From assembly GCA_900542395.1 (NCBI GenBank), contig UQNM01000091.1, forward strand, positions 1 to 8,058: a stretch of 8,058 nucleotides of DNA. Reading direction: 5' to 3'. Shown here one piece after another: positions 1 to 6,729 of this stretch. Under the pieces are notes generated by a model. It made no database searches. It was not told the origin of the DNA and saw nothing but the letters and a program-made list of their open reading frames with translations. Position 1 is the stretch's first letter; each line of letters opens with the position of its first letter. Both the position numbers and the translations under genes were made by a program. This stretch comes from an uncultured Eubacteriales bacterium (lineage in GTDB: Bacteria > Bacillota > Clostridia > Christensenellales > Aristaeellaceae).

Positions 1-1
1 C

Positions 2-672
<671 letters not shown>

Positions 673-676
<4 letters not shown>

Positions 677-1641
677 GCACGATTGTAGAAGCCCGCGGGC
701 TTAAAATGTATTTTCCCGTCGGCCGCACACTCGGCGGCAAGCCCAAAAGGCTGCTCAAGGCCGTGGATGACGTGAGCTTTTCCATCCAGAAGGGCGAAAC
801 CTTCGGCCTCGTCGGCGAGAGCGGCTGCGGCAAAACGACGGTCGGCCGCTGCCTTGTCCGCCTGTATGAGCCGACAGACGGCCGGATTTTCTTCGACGGG
901 CAGGATATCGCCCACCTCGGCGAAAAGTCGCTGACCCCCTATCGCCGCCGCATGCAGATGATCTTCCAAGACCCCTATGCGTCGCTGAACCCGCGCATGA
1001 CCGTCGCCTCGATCATCGCCGAGCCGCTCCGTTACGCGGGCGCGAGCAAGGCCTATCAGACCGAGCGGGTGCGCGAGCTGGTCGATCTCGTCGGCCTCAA
1101 GCCGGATCACCTCCAGCGCTATCCGCACGAATTTTCCGGCGGCCAGCGCCAGCGCGTCGGCATCGCCCGCGCGCTCGCCTGCAACCCGGAGTTCATCGTC
1201 TGCGACGAGCCGATCTCCGCGCTGGACGTCTCCATTCAGGCGCAGGTCATCAACACGCTGGAATCGCTTCAGGAGAAGCTGGGGCTTTCGTATCTGTTCG
1301 TCTCCCACGACCTCTCCATGGTGCGCCACATCTCCCACAACGTCGGCGTGATGTATCTGGGCTGCATGGTCGAGCGCGCGCCGGTGCACGAGCTGTATTC
1401 CAACATGCTGCACCCGTACACGCAGGCGCTGATGAGCGCCGTGCCGATTCCCGATCCGGATATCGCCGCCGCCAGCAGCCGCATCCACCTCTCCGGCGAC
1501 GTGCCGACCCCGATTGATCCGCCGAGCGGCTGCCGTTTCCGCGCGCGCTGCCCGTATGCGACCGAACAATGCGCTCGGAAGCGCCCGGAGCTGCGCGAGG
1601 TTGCGCCGGATCACTTCGTCGCCTGCCACCGCGTCAAATAA
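673..1641 (+). CDS. oppF: Oligopeptide/dipeptide ABC transporter ATP-binding protein, OppF/DppF type
   Basis: This is the partner ATPase of the preceding gene; the two form the nucleotide-binding heterodimer of a peptide importer. The 322-residue product is full length for the family. Visible motifs are Walker A GESGCGKTT (48-56), Q-loop Gln99, signature FSGGQRQR (154-161), Walker B FIVCDEP (174-180), D-loop ALD (183-185) and H-loop His212. The C-terminal extension (about 235-322) has the family Cys pattern C287, C293, C300, C318. The ATG at 673 is chosen because GGAGG at 658-662 lies 10 nt upstream and the ATG overlaps the previous stop (ATGA). An in-frame TTG at 655 would sit upstream of that ribosome site and is unlikely. 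It appears to be the last gene of its operon: the next gene is 62 bp away and differs in composition. The exact peptide class is not determined. Confidence 0.95.
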
Positions 1642-1661
1642 TCGCAAACACTTCTTCTCCT

Positions 1662-1684
1662 GTCCGTGCCGCAAGGCGTTGGAC
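1662..1684 (+). other. Hairpin with GCAA tetraloop between oppF and the acetyltransferase gene
   Basis: GTCCGTGCC (1662-1670) and GGCGTTGGAC (1675-1684) can pair around a GCAA loop (1671-1674), with two G-T wobbles and one bulged T. GCAA is a stable GNRA-type tetraloop in RNA. No T-run follows, so it is not a standard intrinsic terminator. It could be an mRNA 3'-end stabiliser for the peptide transporter transcript, or chance. It ends 19 nt before the next start codon. Confidence 0.35.
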
Positions 1685-1703
1685 GGGGAATGGAATAACC
1701 GCT

Positions 1704-2147
1704 ATGGAAATCAGAGAAATTCGCGAAAATAAAAAGCAATTCCTTTCCCTGCTTTTGCTGGCAGATGAACAGGAAGACATGATTGACCGCTACCTCGAAA
1801 AAGGTACGATGTATGTGCTGGATGACCACGGCATCAAGGCGGAATGTGTCGTTACCGACGAAGGAAACGGTTGTCTTGAAATCAAGAATATCGCAACCAG
1901 CCCGGAAAGTCAGAGAAAGGGTTACGGAAGGGCGCTCATCCATTATATCGTTCAGAAATACGCCGGCCTTTATTCAATCTTGCAGGTCGGAACAGGAGAC
2001 AGCCCGCTTACCATCCCCTTCTACGAAAAATGTGGTTTTGTCCGTTCCCATCTGATCCAAAATTTCTTTATCGACCATTATAACCATCCCATTTATGAAT
2101 GTGGAGTTCAACTGGTCGATATGGTTTATTTGCAAAGGCCCTTATAA
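1704..2147 (+). CDS. GNAT family N-acetyltransferase, YvbK-like
   Basis: The product is a small (147-residue) cytoplasmic acetyltransferase that should transfer an acetyl group from acetyl-CoA to an amine; the acceptor is unknown. The acetyl-CoA pyrophosphate-binding motif A is visible as QRKGYGRA (70-77), preceded by the beta-strand IKNIATSPE (60-68). The GNAT C-terminal segment IPFYEKCGFV (104-113) follows. The tail with FFIDHYNHPIYECGVQLVDM (121-140) resembles Bacillus subtilis YvbK as I remember it. The ATG at 1704 is chosen because the fold begins there (MEIREI). A longer in-frame version from 1569 would overlap oppF and add a low-complexity Arg/Ala-rich leader typical of a shadow frame. 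The ribosome site is weak: GGGGAA, about 13 nt upstream. Codon use is visibly more AT-rich than in oppF: a hand count of 1741-1800 gives 29 of 60 G+C, against 45 of 60 in oppF at 1141-1200. This suggests a different history from its neighbours. Confidence 0.88.
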   Translation: MEIREIRENKKQFLSLLLLADEQEDMIDRYLEKGTMYVLDDHGIKAECVVTDEGNGCLEIKNIATSPESQRKGYGRALIHYIVQKYAGLYSILQVGTGDSPLTIPFYEKCGFVRSHLIQNFFIDHYNHPIYECGVQLVDMVYLQRPL

Positions 2148-2197
2148 CAACTTTCTTTTTCCAATCATTGAGCAAAAAGCGAATGTTGCACAAAGCG

Positions 2198-2288
2198 CGG
2201 GCGCGCAATGCGCGCCCCTACGGGCACGGCGGCGTAATGCGCAGTTACTTTTTTCCGCAATATTGTAGGGGCGCGCATCGCGCGCCCG
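2198..2288. repeat. Paired GC-rich palindromes in inverted orientation (MITE-like or REP-like element)
   Basis: Two 24-nt arms, 2198-2221 and 2265-2288, are reverse complements of each other with one mismatch, separated by a 43-nt spacer. Each arm is itself a palindrome. The left core GGGCGCGCAATGCGCGCCC (2199-2217) is a perfect 9-bp inverted repeat around one base, and the right arm differs by a single base near its centre. Both arms carry a GTAGGGG/CCCCTAC end facing the spacer. The whole unit could fold as one long stem-loop or as two small hairpins. I recall similar GTAGGGGCG-type intergenic repeats from clostridial genomes, which suggests a dispersed, non-coding repeat family. No open reading frame or target-site duplication is evident, so mobility is inference. 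Confidence 0.75.
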
Positions 2289-2395
2289 TTACCGGAATCT
2301 GTGCATAATTTCGGATTTGCTCATTTACTGTAATTACAAATCGCAAACTCTGCCCGTGCTGTTTTCATGCTGGTCAGAGTTTTGGGTATCGGGGA

Positions 2396-2424
2396 TTGCG
2401 CGCTGCCAGACCGCGTGGTATACT
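2396..2424 (+). promoter_or_regulatory. Extended -10 promoter for the small membrane protein gene
   Basis: TATACT at 2419-2424 matches the sigma-A -10 box in five of six positions and is preceded by TGG, forming an extended -10 (TGnTATACT). A weak -35, TTGCGC (2396-2401), lies exactly 17 nt upstream. Transcription would start near 2431, giving a leader of about 30 nt before the ATG at 2461. Confidence 0.65.
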
Positions 2425-2460
2425 GAGTTTAACCCATCAAATTCTGAGGAGGCAATCAAT

Positions 2461-2703
2461 ATGGTAACGACCGTCTTGTTGGTGATTCTTTTCGTTATTT
2501 ACTTTGCTTTGTTGATTGCAGGATTCAAGAAAAAAAGCAGTCTGAAATTGGAAGGCGTCTTGCAGATCGTTCAGGGCGCGCTCTGGTCTCTGATTGCCAT
2601 TGAAAACTGGGCCGAACGCTCCATGGTCGTCCGAATTATTTATCTTTTCCTCATTCTCACTTCGTTCATCACAGGCGCAAAGGCGCTTTACAAGAGCAAG
2701 TAA
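2461..2703 (+). CDS. Small membrane protein of unknown function, 80 residues
   Basis: I do not recognise this protein. The ATG at 2461 is strongly supported by AGGAGG at 2447-2452, 8 nt upstream, and by the promoter just before it. The product has a hydrophobic N-terminal helix (about 3-21), a basic stretch FKKKSSLK (22-29), a moderately hydrophobic central segment with two Trp residues (about 33-50), a second clear membrane helix (about 57-75) and a basic tail ending ALYKSK. Two membrane spans are likely, and a third is possible through the centre. The Lys-rich loop and tail suggest those parts face the cytoplasm. G+C is low (22 of 60 in 2461-2520). It appears monocistronic, bounded by its own promoter and the terminator at 2725-2782. 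It could be a stress-related or accessory membrane peptide, but nothing in the sequence specifies a role. Confidence 0.8.
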   Translation: MVTTVLLVILFVIYFALLIAGFKKKSSLKLEGVLQIVQGALWSLIAIENWAERSMVVRIIYLFLILTSFITGAKALYKSK

Positions 2704-2724
2704 TCGCTTTTATCTGCATACAAA

Positions 2725-2782
2725 AAGACCGGAGCCATGCGGCATTTCAGCCGACAGCTCCAGTCTTCGTTTTTTTGTTTTT
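2725..2782 (+). terminator. Intrinsic terminator, probably bidirectional
   Basis: AAGACCGGAGC (2725-2735) pairs with GCTCCAGTCTT (2757-2767) with a single C-A mismatch. The loop contains a smaller CGGC/GCCG stem. On the + strand seven Ts follow (2770-2776), then five more (2778-2782), ending transcription of the small membrane protein gene. On the - strand, five As at 2722-2726 read as a T-run after the same stem. The hairpin can therefore also end the importer operon, whose last stop codon is at 2801. Confidence 0.85.
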
Positions 2783-2800
2783 GGGGAAATCCGCTGAGCC

Positions 2801-3580
2801 TTACACCACGCTCTGCAAGCCGAGCGTCTTTTCAATCAGCAGCATCACGCCCAGCGTCGCCACCATCATAATGGTCGCCAGCGCCGCGATGGTCGGGTCG
2901 AAATGATACTCGACGTAGCCCATGATCTCAATCGGGAGCATATTCACGCCGGGGCCGGTCAGGAAGGCGGACAGCGACACGTTGTTGAACGAGTTGATGA
3001 CCGCCATGATGCAGGCCGAGGCAATGCCGGATTTGATGTTGGGCAGAACGATGTGGAAGAACGTGTATTGCCGCGTCGCGCCGAGGCTGCAAGCCGCCTC
3101 CTCCACCGCAAAATCGAAATTCGCGAGGCTGGAGGTAATCACGCGCATGATGTAGGGAATCGACAGCAGCGTATGGCCGATCAGCAGGCTGGGGATGACC
3201 GCCAGATCATACTGATTGACCACATAGCGCAGCATGATGAAACCGAGCACGATGCACGGAATCAGCACCGGGGAGAGGAAGACCGTCTTGATCGTGTCCT
3301 TGCCCTTGAAATCGTACCGATTCAGCGCGTAAGCTGCGGGCAGGCCGAACAGCAGCGCAATCGCGGTGCCGCCCAGCGCGATGAACAGGCTCAGTCTGGC
3401 GGCCTTGGCAAAGGCGCTCATCGTGAACACCTGCTGATACCACCGGAGCGTAAAGCCCTCGCCCGGAAATTTCAGATAATTGGTATCGCTGAAGGAGGCC
3501 GCCATGATGACCACCAGCGGCCCGATCAAAAACAGATAGACCAGTATCGTCACCAGAAACAGCAGTTTGTTCTTTTTCAT
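2801..3580 (-). CDS. potC: ABC transporter permease, PotC-like (second membrane subunit)
   Basis: This is one of two membrane-spanning subunits of a binding-protein-dependent importer in the spermidine/putrescine (PotC, COG1177) family. The 259-residue length is typical. It starts with a short basic stretch (MKKNK) and a membrane helix (about 6-28), followed by several further hydrophobic helices (about 64-86, 99-119, 128-147, 185-205, 230-250). The cytoplasmic EAA loop that docks onto the ATPase is clear: EEAACSLGATRQ (160-171) followed by the conserved LP (179-180) and G185. AAGGAGG lies 11 nt upstream of the ATG. It is the last gene of the four-gene operon, 39 nt after the binding protein gene, and ends 33 nt before the shared terminator stem. 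The family assignment is firm, but transported substrate cannot be read from the permease. Confidence 0.9.
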   Translation of the reverse strand: MKKNKLLFLVTILVYLFLIGPLVVIMAASFSDTNYLKFPGEGFTLRWYQQVFTMSAFAKAARLSLFIALGGTAIALLFGLPAAYALNRYDFKGKDTIKTVFLSPVLIPCIVLGFIMLRYVVNQYDLAVIPSLLIGHTLLSIPYIMRVITSSLANFDFAVEEAACSLGATRQYTFFHIVLPNIKSGIASACIMAVINSFNNVSLSAFLTGPGVNMLPIEIMGYVEYHFDPTIAALATIMMVATLGVMLLIEKTLGLQSVV

Positions 3581-3619
3581 CGGGGGAAAAGCCTCCTTCG
3601 CGATCCAAAGAGTTCTCGC

Positions 3620-4669
3620 TTACTTCACAGAGAAGATGGCGTTCCAGCTTGCAATCCAGTTCGCCTGATTGGCAGCGATCACGTTCCAGTCCGGCAGCTT
3701 GAGGTTCTCGATCATTTCCTCGCCATAGGTGAAGTTGGCAGCCTGCTCGGCGGTCAGCTCAACGTCCGGGCGAACCGGCGCGTCCACGCCGTCCAGCGCC
3801 TCGGCGAGCTGCACATCGTAGCTGAGGTAGTAGTCGATGAACGCCTCGGCCAGTTCCTTGTTCTCGCAGCCCTTGACGATGTTGAGCATGTTGTAGCCGG
3901 AGAAGGAGCCCTCGGCCGGATCGACCCAGATGTAATCCGGGTTGGCGTTCTTGGCGGTGGTGTAGCTGTAATCCAGCAGAACGGCGACGCTGATCTCGCC
4001 CTGATTGAGCATGTTGATGGTGTCGTTGGCGCTCGTCCAGGTCTTGACGACGTTCGGCTTCAGCTCGGCCAGCTTGGCGAAGATGGCCTCGTCGTCCTTG
4101 CCCGGCTCAAGGCCGAAGGCGGCGGCGGTCGCGTAGTAGAACAGCGGGCCGGAGGTCGTGGTCATTTCCGGCACGGCGATGCTGCCCGCCAGCTCCGGGT
4201 TCCACAGGTCGGCAATGCTCTTGATCTCCACGTCGCAGAACGCGCTGTCATAGACGATGCCGAGGCGGTTGAAGGTGTAGGCCGGGCCGTAACCCTCGCC
4301 CATCGGCGCGCGGGCGTTCTCGTAGATGCCGCTGATGTTGCTGAGCTTGCTGGAATCGAAGGTCTCCAGCACGCCCGCCTCACGGAGCTGATCGACGAAC
4401 ATATCGCCGATGATCACCACGTCGTAATCCTTCGGGGATTCGACGATCTTGGTCACGCGCTCCGGGTTGCGGCCCGTATCCACGACGAGCTTCGCGCCGG
4501 TAGCCGCCTCGAACGGATCGTAAACGTTCTTCTGGAGCAGCTCAGCGTTGAAGCTGAAGGTGCTGATGGTCAGCGTCTGGCCGGCGAAGGGCTTCTCCTC
4601 GGCGACGGCGCAGAACGACAGGCTCGCGATCACGAGCAGGGTAACAAGCAGGGTGACAAACTTTTTCAT
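3620..4669 (-). CDS. Extracellular solute-binding protein of the PotD/AfuA-type superfamily
   Basis: This protein captures the ligand outside the cell and delivers it to the two permeases encoded on either side. The 349 residues begin with a signal peptide: MKK, a hydrophobic core (4-20), then AVA at 21-23, a good signal peptidase I site before EEKP. Cys20 sits in LSFC, which is a poor lipobox because Phe occupies the -1 position, so the protein may not be a lipoprotein. Family features include YDVVIIGDMFVDQL (82-95), GYGPAYTFNRLGIVYD (126-141), SIADLWNPELAGSIAVPE (151-168) followed by TTTSG (170-174), and a Trp-rich C-terminus (W328, W338, W342). The N-terminal Asn-Trp-x-x-Tyr motif that helps bind polyamine in E. 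coli PotD is replaced by TFSFNAELL (37-45). GGAG lies 7 nt upstream of the start. The ligand could be a polyamine, another amine, an aminophosphonate or a metal chelate. Confidence 0.88.
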   Translation of the reverse strand: MKKFVTLLVTLLVIASLSFCAVAEEKPFAGQTLTISTFSFNAELLQKNVYDPFEAATGAKLVVDTGRNPERVTKIVESPKDYDVVIIGDMFVDQLREAGVLETFDSSKLSNISGIYENARAPMGEGYGPAYTFNRLGIVYDSAFCDVEIKSIADLWNPELAGSIAVPEMTTTSGPLFYYATAAAFGLEPGKDDEAIFAKLAELKPNVVKTWTSANDTINMLNQGEISVAVLLDYSYTTAKNANPDYIWVDPAEGSFSGYNMLNIVKGCENKELAEAFIDYYLSYDVQLAEALDGVDAPVRPDVELTAEQAANFTYGEEMIENLKLPDWNVIAANQANWIASWNAIFSVK

Positions 4670-4687
4670 GATTTTTCTCCTCTCCTG

Positions 4688-5725
4688 TTAGCCAATGAGT
4701 TTGATTTTATTCTCCGTCAGCACGAGCGTCACCGCCGTGCCGACCGGGAAGACCTGTGTTTGATCCGCGCTGACGACAAATTCGCCAATCGCGGTCTTGA
4801 CGTTGAGCTGGTTGTGGCGGCCAAGGAACGTGCTGACCATCACCACGCCGGGGATGGCGTTGTTCCCCTTCTCCCCCGCCGGTCGAACCTGCACGTCCTC
4901 CGGGCGGATGCAGCCCTTGAAGCGCTCGCCCGGCTTCTGATCCGCCGTGCGGATGAGCGTGCCGTCCGCCGCGGCGAAAACGCCGTCCTGCGCGCGCGTC
5001 AGCTCAAAGAAGTTTTCAAAGCCGACGAACCGGGCGATGAACTCGGTGTTCGGGCTGTTGTAAATCGTGCTCGGCGCGTCCATCTGCTCGATGATGCCCT
5101 TGTTCATAATGGCCACCTTGTCGCTGATGGCGAAGCACTCCTCCTGATCGTGCGTGACGTAAATCGCCGTGAAGCCCAGCTCCTGCTGAATCCGGCGGAT
5201 CTCCACGCGCATCTTGACGCGCAGCTTCGCGTCGAGGTTGGAGAGCGGCTCGTCAAAGAGCATCAGATCCGGCTTGATGACCATGGCGCGCGCAAGCGCC
5301 ACGCGCTGACGCTGGCCGCCGCTCATCTCGCGCGGATAGCGGTTTTCAAATCCCTCCAGATCGACGAGCTTCAGCATCTGCATCACGTCGCGCTCGATGG
5401 TCGCCTTATCCAGCTTGCGCATCTTGAGGCCGAAGGCCACGTTGTCAAACACGGTCATGTGCGGAAAGAGCGCGTAGCTCTGGAAGACAAAGCCGAAGTT
5501 GCGCTTGTGCAGCGGCACATGGGTGTAATCCCTGCCGTCAAAGCTGATCGTTCCCTGCATCGGCTCGGAAAAGCCCGCGATCAGGCGCAGGGTCGTCGTC
5601 TTGCCGCAGCCGGAGGAGCCGAGCAGGCTGACAAATTCGCCGCGCTCCACGTTCAGGTTGAAGTCGCGCAGAATCACGTTCTGGCCGTAGCCGGCGGTAA
5701 TCCCTTTCAATTCAAGCAGCGCCAT
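4688..5725 (-). CDS. potA: ABC transporter ATP-binding protein, PotA-like
   Basis: This is the ATPase that drives the importer. The 345-residue protein has an N-terminal nucleotide-binding domain and a C-terminal TOBE regulatory domain, the architecture of PotA/FbpC/MalK-type ATPases (COG3842). Motifs seen are Walker A GSSGCGKTT (36-44), Q-loop Gln82 in FQSYALFPHMTV, signature MSGGQRQR (134-141), Walker B LMLFDEP (154-160), D-loop SNLD (162-165) and H-loop His192 in THDQEE. The TOBE part begins around 232, with GCIRPEDV at 271-278. The ribosome site overlaps the upstream permease stop codon: TAAGGAGG at 5743-5736, 10 nt before the ATG, which implies coupled expression with that permease. It presumably forms a homodimer serving both PotB- and PotC-like subunits, as no second ATPase is present in the operon. 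Confidence 0.94.
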   Translation of the reverse strand: MALLELKGITAGYGQNVILRDFNLNVERGEFVSLLGSSGCGKTTTLRLIAGFSEPMQGTISFDGRDYTHVPLHKRNFGFVFQSYALFPHMTVFDNVAFGLKMRKLDKATIERDVMQMLKLVDLEGFENRYPREMSGGQRQRVALARAMVIKPDLMLFDEPLSNLDAKLRVKMRVEIRRIQQELGFTAIYVTHDQEECFAISDKVAIMNKGIIEQMDAPSTIYNSPNTEFIARFVGFENFFELTRAQDGVFAAADGTLIRTADQKPGERFKGCIRPEDVQVRPAGEKGNNAIPGVVMVSTFLGRHNQLNVKTAIGEFVVSADQTQVFPVGTAVTLVLTENKIKLIG

Positions 5726-5740
5726 GTTTGCTTTTCCTCC

Positions 5741-6598
5741 TTACGCCATCGGGTTAATCTTTCGGCTCAGGGCGTTGAACACGCCGGAGATCATCATCGT
5801 CACCACGATCATCACAACCGCCACGACGGAGGCCTGCGCCCAGTCGCGAAGGCTCATCGCGTATTGATAGATCATCGTCGCCAGCACGCGGGTATCCGTG
5901 CCGCCGAGAAGCTGCGGGGTGGTGTAGGCCGTCATGCAGCCGGTGAACACGAGCACGCTGCCCGTCACCAGGCCGGAGATGCTCAGCGGGAAAACGACGT
6001 GGAAGAACGCGCCGAGCTTCGTCGCGCCGAGGCTTCCGGCCGCTTCGCTCAGGTCGTCCGGGATGTGATCCATCACGCCGATGAGCGAGAGGATCATCAG
6101 CGGCAGGAAGAGCTGCACAAAGCCGACCGTCATGGAAAACTCGTTGTACAGCAGGCTCTGTGGCTTGGCGAAAATGCCCAGCGACACCAGCGCGCTGTTG
6201 ACGATGCCCTTTTTGCCGAGAATGACCATCCAGCTAAAGGAGCGGATGACCGGGCTGGTGAACATCGGGAAGACGGCCAGCGCCATCATCATGCCCTTGT
6301 GCCGGGAATGTTTGGCGATGTAATACGCCGTCGGGAAGCCGAGCAGCGCGCAGAGCGCCGTGCTCAGCAGGCTGAGCCGCAGGCTGCGGACAAACACCTG
6401 CTGGAAGTACACATCCCCAAAGAGCGAGAAATACGAGGAGAGCGAAAAGCGCTCGCCCGGAAAAAACGAGGTCAGGCAAAGCGAAAACAGCGGAACGAGC
6501 ATGAAAAACACGATAAACAGCACACCGGGCAGCACCAGCGCCGCCGCAATCCAACGATTTTTTCGATTCACCGAAGGTTTCACCCTTTCCGCAGACAT
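5741..6598 (-). CDS. potB: ABC transporter permease, PotB-like (first membrane subunit)
   Basis: This is the other membrane subunit of the importer, in the PotB (COG1176) family. The 285 residues contain about six membrane helices (near 17-42, 73-95, 103-126, 155-178, 207-226, 254-275). The EAA loop SEAAGSLGATKLGAFF (184-199), with the family Pro204 and Gly209, contacts the ATPase. It is the first gene of the four-gene operon, 17-43 nt from a strong promoter. The start is uncertain. The ATG at 6598 has no visible Shine-Dalgarno and a very short leader. An in-frame GTG at 6571 (codon 10, giving a protein that starts NRKNRWIAA after its initiator) has an AAAGGG about 11 nt upstream and would begin closer to the first helix. 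I keep the ATG as the default. The stop TAA overlaps the ribosome site of the ATPase gene. Confidence 0.9.
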   Translation of the reverse strand: MSAERVKPSVNRKNRWIAAALVLPGVLFIVFFMLVPLFSLCLTSFFPGERFSLSSYFSLFGDVYFQQVFVRSLRLSLLSTALCALLGFPTAYYIAKHSRHKGMMMALAVFPMFTSPVIRSFSWMVILGKKGIVNSALVSLGIFAKPQSLLYNEFSMTVGFVQLFLPLMILSLIGVMDHIPDDLSEAAGSLGATKLGAFFHVVFPLSISGLVTGSVLVFTGCMTAYTTPQLLGGTDTRVLATMIYQYAMSLRDWAQASVVAVVMIVVTMMISGVFNALSRKINPMA

Positions 6599-6621
6599 AA
6601 TGTTCGGTAAAAATTCATTTC

Positions 6622-6650
6622 ATTTTAACATAAAGCGCGGAATGTGTCAA
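6622..6650 (-). promoter_or_regulatory. Near-consensus sigma-A promoter of the importer operon
   Basis: Read on the - strand, TTGACA (6650-6645) is a perfect -35 box. A 17-nt spacer is followed by TAAAAT (6627-6622), five of six to the -10 consensus, preceded by TGT to make an extended -10. Transcription should start near 6615, only about 16 nt before the ATG at 6598. A - strand A/T-rich tract just upstream (6660-6680) may act as an UP element. Confidence 0.85.
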
Positions 6651-6662
6651 TTCTTCTTTCTC

Positions 6663-6676
6663 TTTTTTCGAAAAAA
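6663..6676. promoter_or_regulatory. AT palindrome upstream of the importer promoter
   Basis: TTTTTTCGAAAAAA is a perfect 14-bp palindrome ending 13 bp upstream of the -35 box of the importer promoter. It lies where an UP element or an activator site would be expected. It could equally be a chance feature of an A/T-rich spacer, and no regulator gene lies in the window. Confidence 0.35.
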
Positions 6677-6729
6677 TAATCATTTCGCCGCTTTACGTGT
6701 CGGAATGTTCGTGTTTTTGTCCTTGGTTG

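Larger units (their letters stand above)
2148..2460. other. Intergenic region holding an inverted palindrome element and a promoter
   Basis: This 313-bp gap between the acetyltransferase and the small membrane protein has no convincing gene. It contains the GC-rich inverted repeat element (2198-2288) and the promoter of the next gene (2396-2424). The stretches 2148-2197 and 2289-2395 show nothing I can name. An open frame running into the membrane protein from 2317 is only upstream extension of that gene and lacks a ribosome site. Confidence 0.7.

Noticed and set aside
1569..1703. N-terminal extension of the acetyltransferase from an ATG inside oppF
   Set aside because: The added 45 residues are Arg/Ala/Pro-rich, overlap the oppF coding end in another frame, and do not belong to the GNAT fold, which starts at the ATG at 1704.
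2235..2256. Short hairpin GTAA/TTAC followed by six Ts as a terminator for the acetyltransferase
   Set aside because: The stem is only four base pairs and lies inside the repeat element; it is unlikely to be stable.
2198..2288. CRISPR-like repeat units
   Set aside because: Only two arms in inverted orientation with one spacer; there are no direct repeats and no cas genes in the window.
2317..2460. 48-residue N-terminal extension of the small membrane protein
   Set aside because: No ribosome site precedes it, the promoter at 2396-2424 lies inside it, and an ideal AGGAGG precedes the ATG at 2461.
2903..6610. A 1,235-codon open frame on the + strand, antisense to the whole importer operon
   Set aside because: It runs opposite four genes with clear family motifs and good ribosome sites. 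Its translation is rich in Arg, His, Ala, Asp and Glu with no domain structure, which is typical of the antisense frame of GC-rich coding DNA. It has no promoter or ribosome site that I can see.
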